Shown: piece after piece, positions 22,611 to 31,550 of the stretch
Layout of the letters: each line of letters starts with the position of its first letter
Position numbering within the stretch: position 1 is the stretch's first letter
From: SIG589 sp964566175
GTDB taxonomy: Bacteria > Bacillota > Clostridia > Oscillospirales > Acutalibacteraceae
Reading direction: 5' to 3'
DNA length: 44,222 nucleotides
Assembly (NCBI GenBank): GCA_964566175.1
Contig: CAZMHU010000015.1
Coordinates: 1-44,222 of the forward strand
Made by a program: the position numbers and the translations under genes
Notes under the pieces: generated by a model
Told to the model about the DNA's origin: nothing
The model's database searches: none
The model's input: the letters and a program-made list of their open reading frames with translations, nothing else

Positions 22611-23476
22611 GTGCAAAAAATGCTTTTATCTTCCGTATTAACGGTAATATCGCCGTTTTGTGCGGTAGTATAAAGTTTTATTCCGTGTGCGGAAATACGT
22701 TCACAAAAGCCTTTTGCGGGAAAGCCGTATATATTGTCCTTGCCACAACAGGCAACACAGTATTCGGGCGATGCCTCAGACAAAAAGGTGTCACAACTGC
22801 TTCCGTTACTTCCATGGTGCGATGCTTTTAGTATATCGCAATCAACCGAAATTCCGCTGTTTATAATCTCTTGTTCGGTTTTCCTCGAAATATCGCCGCC
22901 GAAGAATATGCGAACGCCGCCGCAATCCGCAAGAGCGACAAGCGAACTGTCGTTTGCGTTATCGGTTGCACTATGCCAAATAAAATATATTTTAGTATTG
23001 CCGAGCGAGAATGTGTCTCCCGCCTTCGCAGTTATAATTTCCGTTACGTTTTCACTTGCGATATTTTTTATACTGTCCGCCAAAACGCCGCATTCGTCAA
23101 AGAAACTGTCGGAACATATTATACGCTTTACGTCTACACTTTGCATAGTGCGGTAAAGTCCGCCCGCGTGGTCGCTGTCACCGTGACTGACGATAATCGC
23201 CTCAAGTTCACTCACGCCGAAACTTCTAAGTTTGCGTTCAACCTTAAAGCCGTCATCATTATTATTACCCGCGTCTATCAGCAAATATTTACCCGATGTG
23301 TGTATAAGCGTACAATCGGCTTGACCGATATCCAAAAAGCGTACATAATCATAATTTTCGTTTCTGCCGAACACAAGAGAAATCGCCTTATCGGTAACAC
23401 CGCACACATCAAGCAAAAATAGCAATGCCAGAGCAAGAGAGACAAATATAATTCTTCGGCTTTTATTGTTCTTCAT
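22601..23476 (-). CDS. Membrane-anchored or secreted ComEC-like metallo-beta-lactamase-fold hydrolase
   Basis: 291 residues. An N-terminal hydrophobic segment (about residues 8-24, IIFVSLALALLFLLDV) is a signal anchor. The MBL fold follows: RFLDIGQADCTLIHTSGKYL, the metal motif SHGDSDHAGG (HxDxDH), FFGGDISRKTEQEII and LKASHHGSNGS. This arrangement is that of the C-terminal ComEC/Rec2 nuclease-like domain, found alone in many Firmicutes. The start overlaps the end of spoIIIE by 14 bases. The substrate is unknown; extracytoplasmic nucleic acid or phosphodiester is the family-based guess. Confidence 0.85.
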   Translation of the reverse strand: MKNNKSRRIIFVSLALALLFLLDVCGVTDKAISLVFGRNENYDYVRFLDIGQADCTLIHTSGKYLLIDAGNNNDDGFKVERKLRSFGVSELEAIIVSHGDSDHAGGLYRTMQSVDVKRIICSDSFFDECGVLADSIKNIASENVTEIITAKAGDTFSLGNTKIYFIWHSATDNANDSSLVALADCGGVRIFFGGDISRKTEQEIINSGISVDCDILKASHHGSNGSSCDTFLSEASPEYCVACCGKDNIYGFPAKGFCERISAHGIKLYTTAQNGDITVNTEDKSIFCTRK

Positions 23477-25898
23477 CGGTCATGGCCATTCGTTCTTGAA
23501 GTTGCGCCTTCGAGATTAAAACCTGACGAGGTTTTGAACCCTCATATGGGCCGACAATTCCTCTTTGCTCCATTTCGTCGACGATACGCGCGGCACGGGC
23601 ATATCCGAGTTTTAATTTTCGCTGTAAAAGCGATGTTGATGCCTGTCCCGCCTCGACGACGACAGAAATGGCATTTTGCAACATCGGGTCATCGGAAGGG
23701 CCGTCCTCCGCAAGACCTGTTTTCTGTTTTTTCTCAATCGCCGCCTGACGTTCTATCTCGTTTATAACATCCTCGTCATATTCGATCGTGTGATCTGCCT
23801 TGACATATTCGACAACCGCCTCAACTTCATCGTCGCTGACAAAGCAACCCTGAACGCGGTTTGCTTTTGTTGCGCCTACGGGACTGAAAAGCATATCGCC
23901 CCTACCGAGAAGTTTTTCCGCACCGCCGACATCGAGTATTGTTCGGCTATCGACCTGCGACGAAACCATAAAGGCTATTCTCGACGGAACGTTTGCCTTG
24001 ATAAGTCCTGTTACAACATCTACCGATGGACGCTGTGTTGCGATTATAAGGTGCATTCCCGCAGCACGTGCCTTTTGGGCAATACGGCAGATTGATTCCT
24101 CAACCTCATTAGGTGCGGTCATCATCAAATCGGCAAGTTCGTCTATTATTATGACGATGTGCGGCATTTTTACGATTGTATCGTCCTTTTCGGCGAGTTT
24201 ATTATAACCCGAAAGGTCACGCACATTGTTTTCGGCAAACATTTTGTAGCGTTTTTCCATTTCGCTTACCGCCCAACCGAGCGCACCCGATGCTTTCCTA
24301 GGGTCGGTAACAACAGGAACGAGCAAGTGCGGTATGCCATTGTATATTCCGAGTTCGACAACCTTTGGGTCGATGAGTAAAAGTTTAACCTCATCCGGAG
24401 ACGATTTATACAAAAGACTGATTATAATCGAATTTATACAAACCGATTTACCCGAACCGGTAGCACCGGCAATAAGTCCGTGCGGCATTTTCGCAATATC
24501 GGTAACAACAACGTTTCCCGCAATATCACGTCCGAGAGCAACAGTGAGTTTGCTTTTCGAATTTGCGAAAGCGGGCGACTCGATAACCTCACGCACGCAG
24601 ACACTGCAAGTGTGCTTGTTTGGCACTTCAATGCCCACAGCCGCCTTGTTGGGTATCGGTGCTTCTATTCTGACACCGGCGGTTGCGAGGTTCAACGCAA
24701 TATCATCGGCAAGGTTTGTAATCTTGCTTATCTTAACGCCGGCACAGGGTTGAAGTTCATATCTCGTTACAGCAGGACCGCGGCTGATATCGACAATGCG
24801 GGTTTCAACGCCGAAACTCCTCAATGTGTCAACAAGATGTGTTGCGGTAGAATCAAGGTCGGCGTTTGCCTTTGCCGCATCGCTGCAATTCGGTTCTTTA
24901 AGCAAAGAAAGCGGCGGAAAACGGTAACCCTCGTCGGTTATCGCAATGCCGTTGCTGTTTTTGATTTCGGCACTCGATACCGTAAACTCTTCGACCGTGT
25001 TTGAAACTTCCGCGGTTTTTTTCGCATTTTCCGCTTTTTCGGCAACGGAATCGGTCACATCGTCATCGGACAGTGAAACTTCACTACTCTCAACATCGTG
25101 ATACGTCGCAACAACACGCTGCTGCATATCGTTCATATCGGGACGTATCGGATTACGTTCTTCGGGAATATCGTCAACCGGAATATCGATAAGTCTGCCC
25201 TTGCCCGATTTTTTCTGTTTTTTCGAAGCAGGCTTTTCCTCAACTTGCTCGGTTTCGCCCTTTTCTTCTTCCTTGGCGATTTTCTCGGCATATGCGATTT
25301 CCGCCTGTTCACCGAACTTTTTAACCGAACCGAAAAGCAATTTAAAAAGCGATATAAGTGTTGTTCCGGTTATGAGCATTAAAAATACACAGCAAAGCAA
25401 CACGACGGTAATTCCCGCACCTGTCGCGCCGAAAGCCTTAAAAATCGGTGTGCCTATAAGTGCACCCAAAAATCCTCCGCCCTTTATTCCGAGTGAATAG
25501 GCGTGGGTCAAGTGTTCCCAAAATGTAGCGGACGGGTCGCGTTTTGTGAAAATATCGATAGCAGCGCCGATAAGCATTATCAGCACGGCAGACTCGGCAA
25601 TCTTCGCAAAAAGCGTGCCGAAAAGTTTATCAAGCGCATACAGCACCGTTACAAGACCAATCAAGAACGGCAAAAACACGGCGCAAAAACCGAAAACTCC
25701 GTAAAGAAAATTATGTAAATTAAGCCACAGGTTTTCACCCTTTATGCAGACCACAAAAAGCAAAAACACGGCAACGGCAAACCATATAACCGAAGACACT
25801 TGACGTCTGCCGTTTTTGATTTGTTTCTCACGCTTTGCGTTTTCAATACCTGTTGCGGTACTGCTCTTTTTTGTTTTTCCCCTCTTCTTTGAAGGCAT
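23463..25898 (-). CDS. spoIIIE: DNA translocase FtsK/SpoIIIE
   Basis: 811 residues, ATG at 25898 behind GAGGAGATG. Hydrophobic segments between residues 35 and 190 anchor it at the septum. A variable acidic linker follows (about 200-320). The RecA-like motor has Walker A GATGSGKSVCIN and Walker B HIVIIIDELADLMM, plus ATQRPSVDVVTGLIKANVPS. A C-terminal gamma winged helix (LQRKLKLGYARAARIVDEME) reads polar DNA guide sequences. It pumps chromosome DNA across the division or sporulation septum. tepA lies directly upstream, as in Bacillus, which supports the SpoIIIE naming. Confidence 0.97.
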   Translation of the reverse strand: MPSKKRGKTKKSSTATGIENAKREKQIKNGRRQVSSVIWFAVAVFLLFVVCIKGENLWLNLHNFLYGVFGFCAVFLPFLIGLVTVLYALDKLFGTLFAKIAESAVLIMLIGAAIDIFTKRDPSATFWEHLTHAYSLGIKGGGFLGALIGTPIFKAFGATGAGITVVLLCCVFLMLITGTTLISLFKLLFGSVKKFGEQAEIAYAEKIAKEEEKGETEQVEEKPASKKQKKSGKGRLIDIPVDDIPEERNPIRPDMNDMQQRVVATYHDVESSEVSLSDDDVTDSVAEKAENAKKTAEVSNTVEEFTVSSAEIKNSNGIAITDEGYRFPPLSLLKEPNCSDAAKANADLDSTATHLVDTLRSFGVETRIVDISRGPAVTRYELQPCAGVKISKITNLADDIALNLATAGVRIEAPIPNKAAVGIEVPNKHTCSVCVREVIESPAFANSKSKLTVALGRDIAGNVVVTDIAKMPHGLIAGATGSGKSVCINSIIISLLYKSSPDEVKLLLIDPKVVELGIYNGIPHLLVPVVTDPRKASGALGWAVSEMEKRYKMFAENNVRDLSGYNKLAEKDDTIVKMPHIVIIIDELADLMMTAPNEVEESICRIAQKARAAGMHLIIATQRPSVDVVTGLIKANVPSRIAFMVSSQVDSRTILDVGGAEKLLGRGDMLFSPVGATKANRVQGCFVSDDEVEAVVEYVKADHTIEYDEDVINEIERQAAIEKKQKTGLAEDGPSDDPMLQNAISVVVEAGQASTSLLQRKLKLGYARAARIVDEMEQRGIVGPYEGSKPRQVLISKAQLQERMAMTDEEQ

Positions 25899-25939
25899 TT
25901 CTACATCTCCTCTTTATGTAAAGCGCACGGTGTGCGCCT

Positions 25940-26623
25940 TTATTTGTTTTTATCAATCATACTCTCAAGGCACGCAACCGCATCCGACAGCGTTCCAAGC
26001 CTATCGATAAGCCCCAGTGATACCGCTCTTTCGCCGTCAATAACCGTGCCCATATCGGTAACAAGTTCTCCTGTGTTCATCAAAAGGCTTGTAAAATCGG
26101 TTTTGGTGATTTCGGAATTTGACGTTACAAAATCGGTAATACGATTTTGCATACGTTCAAAGTAGTTAAGCGTTTGCGGAACGCCCAGAACAAGTCCGGT
26201 TGTTCGCACGGGATGAATGGTCATCGTTGCGGAACGAACGATAAACGAACGTTTTGCCGCAACGGCAAGCGGAACACCTATTGAATGTCCGCCACCCAAA
26301 ACGAGTGACACCGTCGGAGTTTTCATTCCGGCTATGAGTTCCGCTATTGCAAGTCCCGCCTCGACATCACCGCCGACGGTATTGAGAATTATAAGCAGAC
26401 CGTCAATATCGCGCGCCTGCTCAATGCTCACAAGTTGCGGTATTACGTGTTCATATTTAGTGGTTTTGCTTTGCGGTGGCAAAACTGAATGTCCTTCGAT
26501 TTCACCTATCACCGTTAAACAGTGCAGTCGGTGCGAGCCGCTGTCTACCGTTACAAAACCGTTGTCCGATTGCTGACCGAAAATTTCATTTTCGCCGTTT
26601 GTGTTATTGTTTTCCGTGTTCAT
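25940..26623 (-). CDS. tepA: ClpP-like serine protease TepA
   Basis: 227 residues. ATG at 26623 behind GGAGGGTTATCT; the frame's earlier start at 26668 lies in the leader. ClpP fold: the nucleophile Ser is in GGGHSIGVPLAVAA, the His in SATMTIHPVRTTGLVLGVPQ. These strings and the ending (VSLGLIDRLGTLSDAV) are typical of TepA/YmfB, reported in Bacillus to aid protein export and to degrade spore proteins. The N-terminal 30 residues are Asn/Gly-rich and unstructured. It leads the operon tepA-spoIIIE-MBL. Confidence 0.93.
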   Translation of the reverse strand: MNTENNNTNGENEIFGQQSDNGFVTVDSGSHRLHCLTVIGEIEGHSVLPPQSKTTKYEHVIPQLVSIEQARDIDGLLIILNTVGGDVEAGLAIAELIAGMKTPTVSLVLGGGHSIGVPLAVAAKRSFIVRSATMTIHPVRTTGLVLGVPQTLNYFERMQNRITDFVTSNSEITKTDFTSLLMNTGELVTDMGTVIDGERAVSLGLIDRLGTLSDAVACLESMIDKNK

Positions 26624-26683
26624 AAGATAACCCTCCAAGGTTATTATTCTAAAAATTCTTATGAACATACATATACAAATTAT

Positions 26684-26712
26684 ATTATACTATCAAGTAA
26701 CCGTTTTTTCAA
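26684..26712 (-). promoter_or_regulatory. Promoter of the tepA-spoIIIE-MBL operon
   Basis: TTGAAA (26707-26712), 17 bp, TATAAT (26684-26689) on the minus strand. It is just after the clpC terminator. Confidence 0.8.
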
Positions 26713-26716
26713 GCAA

Positions 26717-26753
26717 TAAAAAAGCACACGGACGCATTTTAGCATCCGCGCGC
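26717..26753 (-). terminator. Terminator of the ctsR-clpC operon
   Basis: A 12-bp GC-rich stem with three G-T pairs (GCGCGCGGATGC with GCGTCCGTGTGC), a 6-base loop, then a T run on the minus strand. Confidence 0.8.
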
Positions 26754-26762
26754 CGTATATTT

Positions 26763-29222
26763 TTATTCGTCCGCCGAATTAACGGTAAATTTGCCTTCAC
26801 TGTAATCACAAATCACCTTTTGACCCGCCTTTACCGAACCGTCAAGCATACGCTCGCTCAGCAAATCCTCAATCTGCGTTTGTATGGCTCGTCGCAACGG
26901 ACGCGCTCCGTAAACATCGTCAAATCCCGCATCGGCAACCGCATCAACCGCCGCCGAAGAAAACTCCGCCGTGATATTCAGGTCAGACAGACGTTTTTGC
27001 AAGACAGAGAGCATTCTTCTCGCAATCTCGGTAATATCGCCGTGAGAGAGTTTCTTGAAAACGATTATATCATCAATTCGGTTAAGCAGTTCGGGACGGA
27101 ATTCCTTTTTCAGTTCCGCCGTTACCTCTTCTTTGATAATATCGTCGGATTTCGCCGTAACTCCCGACTCTCCGAAACCGAACGCCGTCTTCTTTTCGGT
27201 TATAAGGCGCGCGCCGATATTGGAAGTCATAATTATTACGGTGTTCTTAAAACTAACCTTTCTGCCCTGTGAGTCGGTCAAAACACCGTCGTCCAAAATC
27301 TGCAAAAGGATATTGAAAACGTCGGGGTGCGCTTTTTCGATTTCATCGAAAAGAACTACCGAATAGGGTGAGCGGCGAACCTTCTCGGTCAGTTGTCCGC
27401 CCTCTTCAAAACCGACATATCCCGGAGGTGAACCGATAAGACGTGATACTGTGTGTTTTTCCATATATTCCGACATATCGAGTCTTATCATCGCATTTTC
27501 ACTGCCGAACATCGCCTCGGCAAGCGTTTTGCAAAGTTCGGTTTTGCCGACACCTGTAGGTCCGAGGAAAATAAACGAACCTATCGGACGCTTTGGGTCT
27601 TTTAGTCCTACCCTGCCGCGACGTATAGCACGCGAAACTGCGCAAACCGCCTCGTTTTGACCGACAATACGCTCGTGCATAACATCTTCAAGTTTCAAAA
27701 GGCGTGTGCTTTCCTCTTCGGTCAGTTGACGAAGAGGGATACCCGTCCAACTTGAAACGATATCGGCAATATCCGTGCCGGTCACCTCGCCCGATATATG
27801 CTCTTTCTCGTCGTGCCATTTATCCTGCTTTTCTTTAAGTTCGCTGCGAAGTTTCTTCTCGCTGTCACGAAGTTGTGCCGCTTTTTCAAAATCCTGTGCA
27901 TTTACGGCGGCAGTCTTTTCGGTATCAAGCAGTGCGAGTTTGTCCTCAAGTTCTTTCAAGGATGACGGAGCGGCAAAGACTTTAAGACGCACCCTCGACG
28001 CCGCTTCGTCTATAAGGTCGATAGCCTTATCGGGCAAAAATCTGTCGGCTATATATCTTGAAGAAAGTTTAACCGCCTGATACAGAGCATCGTCGGTAAT
28101 TTTAACGCCGTGATGAGCCTCGTACTTATCGCGCAAACCTTTTAAAATCAGAACAGAGTCCTCTTCACTCGGTTCTGCAACCGTTACAGGCTGGAAACGG
28201 CGTTCAAGTGCGGCGTCTTTTTCTATATTCTTTCTGTATTCCGCAATGGTCGTTGCACCGATAACCTGTAAATCGCCCCTTGCGAGTGACGGCTTCAGTA
28301 TATTGGCTGCATCGGTTGAACCCTCTGCTGAACCGGCGCCAATTATCGTGTGAACCTCGTCTATGAAGAGAATAATATCTTTATTGGCTGTTACCTCTTC
28401 GATAACCGATTTAATTCTTTCTTCGAAATCTCCTCTGTATTTCGTTCCTGCGACCATTCCGGTCAAATCAAGAGAAATAATTCTCTTGTTGTTTAAAACA
28501 TCGGGTGCTTCCTTGTTGACAATTTTAAGTGCCAATCCTTCGGCTATCGCCGTCTTTCCGACACCGGGTTCGCCGATAAGACAGGGGTTGTTTTTTGTTC
28601 TGCGGCAGAGAATTTGTATAACGCGTTCGATTTCCTCTGAGCGACCTATTACGGGGTCAAGTGTTCCCTTGCGTGCCTCTGCCGTCAAATCTCGACCGTA
28701 TTTGTCAAGTGTTGTGGTGTTCTTGCCCGACGAGCGGCTACCCGACTCATTGCCGTCGGAAGAACGTTCACCCTCTTCCCTGATACCGACAGCCTTCATA
28801 AGTTCGCCTGTGAGGGAAGTTACGTCTACACCGAGTTCGGATATAAAGCGGACGGCGTAGTTATCGCCCTCGCTGAGCATACCCAAAAGAATATGCTCCG
28901 TTCCGACAAAATTATTTCCGAGACTTCTGCTTCCCGATATTGCCGTTTCTATTACCCTCTTGGCGCGAGGGGTTAAGTTCTCCGGTGTAAGAGAAGTCGG
29001 TGTGCCGACACCGATTGTCGCTCTCAGCAATTCTTCAACCTTATCCTCGGTAACACCTTTATTATTAAGCACGCTCGCCGCAACACCGCCGCCGACACGC
29101 AACAATCCCAAAAGGATATGTTCACTGCCGACATAGGTATGCCCTAACTTTTCCGCCGCATTTATCGCTAAATTCAGCGCTTCGTTGGCTTTTTCGGTAA
29201 AGCCGTTAAAATTGTATTTCAT
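26763..29222 (-). CDS. clpC: ATP-dependent Clp protease ATP-binding subunit ClpC
   Basis: 819 residues, ATG at 29222 with GGAGTG in the McsB stop region. It unfolds substrates for ClpP, including proteins with McsB-made phospho-arginine. Order: a double Clp N-domain (NEALNLAINAAEKLGHTYVG repeated near residue 85), AAA1 with Walker A GEPGVGKTAIAEG and LFIDEVHTIIGAG, a middle domain with a UVR motif (FEKAAQLRDSEKKLRSELKE), then AAA2 with GPTGVGKTELCKT and the C-terminal D2-small domain. It is the last gene of the heat-shock operon, with a terminator at 26717. Confidence 0.98.
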   Translation of the reverse strand: MKYNFNGFTEKANEALNLAINAAEKLGHTYVGSEHILLGLLRVGGGVAASVLNNKGVTEDKVEELLRATIGVGTPTSLTPENLTPRAKRVIETAISGSRSLGNNFVGTEHILLGMLSEGDNYAVRFISELGVDVTSLTGELMKAVGIREEGERSSDGNESGSRSSGKNTTTLDKYGRDLTAEARKGTLDPVIGRSEEIERVIQILCRRTKNNPCLIGEPGVGKTAIAEGLALKIVNKEAPDVLNNKRIISLDLTGMVAGTKYRGDFEERIKSVIEEVTANKDIILFIDEVHTIIGAGSAEGSTDAANILKPSLARGDLQVIGATTIAEYRKNIEKDAALERRFQPVTVAEPSEEDSVLILKGLRDKYEAHHGVKITDDALYQAVKLSSRYIADRFLPDKAIDLIDEAASRVRLKVFAAPSSLKELEDKLALLDTEKTAAVNAQDFEKAAQLRDSEKKLRSELKEKQDKWHDEKEHISGEVTGTDIADIVSSWTGIPLRQLTEEESTRLLKLEDVMHERIVGQNEAVCAVSRAIRRGRVGLKDPKRPIGSFIFLGPTGVGKTELCKTLAEAMFGSENAMIRLDMSEYMEKHTVSRLIGSPPGYVGFEEGGQLTEKVRRSPYSVVLFDEIEKAHPDVFNILLQILDDGVLTDSQGRKVSFKNTVIIMTSNIGARLITEKKTAFGFGESGVTAKSDDIIKEEVTAELKKEFRPELLNRIDDIIVFKKLSHGDITEIARRMLSVLQKRLSDLNITAEFSSAAVDAVADAGFDDVYGARPLRRAIQTQIEDLLSERMLDGSVKAGQKVICDYSEGKFTVNSADE

Positions 29223-29226
29223 AGTA

Positions 29227-30237
29227 TCACTCCAAACGTTCTCTGACTGTTTTTCCGCGGCAAATGTCCCTGTCGTCGGGCGACATTATACCGTTATATT
29301 TTTGCAACATATACGGCTGGCACTCAACAAGCAACTGCATTGGCAGGGTTTTGTCTATATCTATTATGCCCATTGCACTGCCGAGTTTAATCCGCGACAC
29401 AAGTTTCATCAATTCTTCACTTGATAAAATTCGCTGATTTTTAAGCAATCCGTATGCGCGCATTACCGCATCTTCAAGGGTTATTTTATTGATAAGTTCG
29501 CGGTCAGCACGCTCTTTTTTGATTATCTGCATCGAAATCGATTTTAAATTGTCAAGTGCCGACTGTTCGGAAATTCCGAGGGTTATTTGATTCGAGAGTT
29601 GATAAAGCGAAGCCGCAGATTTCGAACCCTCGCCGTAAAGCCCGCGCACCGTAAGACCGAATTTCGATGCCGAGTCGCTTATTACCGCAAGAGCACCGTT
29701 GCTCTCTATCGTCGGTAAATGAAGCATTACCGATGCTCTGAGTCCCGTTCCGAGATTAGTCGGGCATTGGGTCAAAAAGCCGAAGCGGTCATCATACGCA
29801 AAGGACAACTGATTTGAAAGCAGTGTATCGATTTTATCGGCAAGCGCATATGCCTCATCAAGCGCAAGTCCTGCCGCTATAACCTGAATTCTTATGTGGT
29901 CTTCCTCGCAGACCATAATGCTGACACTCTCGTCGGGCGAGATTACAAGAATTCGGTTTTTGCGGTTTGCGGCAAATTCCGGACTGATAATATGGCGTTC
30001 TACCATTGCGCCCGCCTCTTCGTCCGAAACGCTGTTCATATCAATCGCTTTAAGTTTTCCGCACACACTCTCGTCTATTTTTTCGACAGCTGTTTTTACA
30101 AGCAAATTAACCGTTTTCAATTGTTCGGCATTCATACGTGCGGGAAACGGAACAGATTTTAAATTTCTTGCAATTCTGATACGTGTGCTGACGGCAATAT
30201 CGCCCTCGGGTCCATAGTTTTTATACCACTCACTCAC
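29227..30237 (-). CDS. mcsB: Protein-arginine kinase McsB
   Basis: 336 residues. GTG at 30237 is chosen: GAGGGTG lies 6 bases before it and the protein then starts SEWYKNYGPEGDIAVSTRIR, as in other McsB proteins. It overlaps the McsA stop by 8 bases. A phosphagen kinase fold acts on protein arginines: STRIRIARNLKSVPFP, VCEEDHIRIQ (catalytic acidic loop), LTQCPTNLGTGLRASVM and RGLYGEGS. It marks proteins, including CtsR, for ClpCP. Confidence 0.95.
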   Translation of the reverse strand: MSEWYKNYGPEGDIAVSTRIRIARNLKSVPFPARMNAEQLKTVNLLVKTAVEKIDESVCGKLKAIDMNSVSDEEAGAMVERHIISPEFAANRKNRILVISPDESVSIMVCEEDHIRIQVIAAGLALDEAYALADKIDTLLSNQLSFAYDDRFGFLTQCPTNLGTGLRASVMLHLPTIESNGALAVISDSASKFGLTVRGLYGEGSKSAASLYQLSNQITLGISEQSALDNLKSISMQIIKKERADRELINKITLEDAVMRAYGLLKNQRILSSEELMKLVSRIKLGSAMGIIDIDKTLPMQLLVECQPYMLQKYNGIMSPDDRDICRGKTVRERLE

Positions 30238-30733
30238 GGTTTTCACCCTCTTCAAGTTTCTTTATCTCATCGCGGAGTTTCGCCGCTTTTTCAAAATTTT
30301 CTTCCTTTACCGCTTGCAACATTTCGTCACGCAGACACTCTTTTTTCGGCTTTTCATTAACCGTTGTGAGTGCTACCGACCTATCAGACAAGCGCTTTCC
30401 TTTATGTTCTGTCGTACCGTGCAGACGGTGCAAATACGGCAACAGTTTATCACTGAACGCCTTATAACATTCCGAGCAACCCATTTTGCCGGTTTCGGCA
30501 ATATCCGAAAAGCGTGTGCCGCAACAGTCGCAGTGCGCTTCTCTGATATTTCCTGTCGCGAGTTCATCACTGAACATCGACGCGAGCATTGAAGCAAAGC
30601 CGTTATTGACAAATTTTGAATATCCGCTCTTTGCGGCGCAGTATCCGCAAAGATTTTTTTCGGTTACCGTGCCGTTTATCACAGTGCGTATATGCGTCGT
30701 TGCGGTGTTCTTTTTACAAATTTCACAAAGCAT
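30230..30733 (-). CDS. mcsA: McsA, activator of McsB
   Basis: 167 residues from ATG at 30733 behind AAAGGAAG. It has zinc-binding Cys pairs: CEICKKN, CGYCAAK, CDCCGTRF and GCSECYKAF. The C-terminus is a UVR motif (AVKEENFEKAAKLRDEIKKLEE) like that of ClpC and UvrC. It sits between ctsR (16-base gap) and mcsB (8-base overlap). The family role is to activate the arginine kinase and sense metal or thiol stress. Confidence 0.95.
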   Translation of the reverse strand: MLCEICKKNTATTHIRTVINGTVTEKNLCGYCAAKSGYSKFVNNGFASMLASMFSDELATGNIREAHCDCCGTRFSDIAETGKMGCSECYKAFSDKLLPYLHRLHGTTEHKGKRLSDRSVALTTVNEKPKKECLRDEMLQAVKEENFEKAAKLRDEIKKLEEGENRE

Positions 30734-30748
30734 AACAAAACTTCCTTT

Positions 30749-31201
30749 CTATATCTGCGACAGCAACATACTCTTGAGTGCCGCCGCACGTGCCGTATCT
30801 CTGTATTCAACAGGCAGGCACGACAGTGTGTTGTTTGACACTACCGACATCATCAAAACAAATGCCTGTTCATCGATAATGCCGTTTTGCAAACTGTTTT
30901 CGAGCAATATCCTTGCAGACATTGCATCGACCTTAGGTCCTACCGAGTTAATTATATGCATAATCGCCGACGACCTATTAACACGGACACGCCGTATGCG
31001 TACAAAACCGCCTCCTCCACGTCGACTTTCTATGATATAACCGTTTTCGGGCGTAAAGCGTGATGATAAAACATAGTTTATTTGGCTCGGAACACAACCG
31101 AGAGTGTTTGCAAGTTCGTTACGTTGTATCTCGGCGATGTCCATTTCCGACTCGTCTATTATTTCCATAATTCGTTTTGCAATTAAATCACTAATCTTCA
31201 T
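30749..31201 (-). CDS. ctsR: Heat-shock repressor CtsR
   Basis: 150 residues. ATG at 31201 (MKISDLIAKRIMEII) is the family start; the frame's earlier ATG at 31243 lies in the promoter. Winged helix-turn-helix: QRNELANTLGCVPSQINYVL, and the wing ESRRGGGGFVRIRRV with the tetraglycine loop that acts as a temperature sensor in Bacillus CtsR. The C-terminal half is the four-helix dimer and ClpC-control domain. It represses its own operon by two boxes around the promoter. Confidence 0.96.
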   Translation of the reverse strand: MKISDLIAKRIMEIIDESEMDIAEIQRNELANTLGCVPSQINYVLSSRFTPENGYIIESRRGGGGFVRIRRVRVNRSSAIMHIINSVGPKVDAMSARILLENSLQNGIIDEQAFVLMMSVVSNNTLSCLPVEYRDTARAAALKSMLLSQI

Positions 31202-31206
31202 ATCTC

Positions 31207-31223
31207 TTTGACCTTTCTTGACT
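31207..31223 (-). promoter_or_regulatory. CtsR operator 1
   Basis: AGTCAAG, 3 bp, GGTCAAA on the minus strand: the heptad direct repeat with a 3-base spacer known for CtsR. It lies between the -10 box and the ctsR start, overlapping the ribosome-binding region. Confidence 0.85.
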
Positions 31224-31231
31224 TTAATTAT

Positions 31232-31260
31232 ATTATAGCACAAAGTCTAAGAAAGTCAAA
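31232..31260 (-). promoter_or_regulatory. ctsR promoter overlapped by CtsR operator 2
   Basis: TTGACT (31254-31259), 16 bp, TATAAT (31232-31237) on the minus strand. On the plus strand AGTCTAA, GAA, AGTCAAA (31244-31260) is a second heptad repeat, in opposite orientation, covering the -35 and part of the spacer. Confidence 0.75.
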
Positions 31261-31360
31261 CATTATTTTTAAAAATTTTTTCGCCTATTTTTCAGCAGTA
31301 TCGTAACACTTTTTTTGCGCTGACATAGTATGTTAATGAAGACGAAAGGAGGTCTGTAAT

Positions 31361-31486
31361 ATGTGTAACGGAAATAACGGTTTCTTCGGCGGAAACTGCT
31401 GCTGGATAATCATCCTTGTTATCCTCCTTCTCTGCTGTGGCGGCTGCGGAGGCAATGGTTGCAACAACGATTGCGGCTGCTGCTGA
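31361..31486 (+). CDS. Cysteine-rich micro-protein, 41 aa (YjcZ-like)
   Basis: ATG at 31361 has AAAGGAGGT 9 bases upstream, the strongest ribosome-binding site in this area. The peptide starts MCNGNNGFFGGNCC, has one membrane segment (WIIILVILLLCC) and ends in a Gly/Cys/Asn tail ending CGCC; 10 of 41 residues are Cys. The Gly-rich head plus single hydrophobic stretch recalls YjcZ-type sporulation peptides, but the Cys tail is unusual. It is divergent from ctsR, convergent with ftsZ, with a strong terminator behind. Confidence 0.75.
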   Translation: MCNGNNGFFGGNCCWIIILVILLLCCGGCGGNGCNNDCGCC

Positions 31487-31498
31487 CGAGCAATCCAT

Positions 31499-31535
31499 AA
31501 AGAAAACGCCTATCCTCAGGATAGGCGTTTTCTTT
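31499..31535. terminator. Bidirectional terminator between the Cys-rich gene and ftsZ
   Basis: A perfect 17-bp stem (arms 31499-31515 and 31519-31535, AAAGAAAACGCCTATCC with its complement) and a TCA loop, A/T-rich on both ends. Confidence 0.9.
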
Positions 31536-31550
31536 ATGTAAATATAATAT

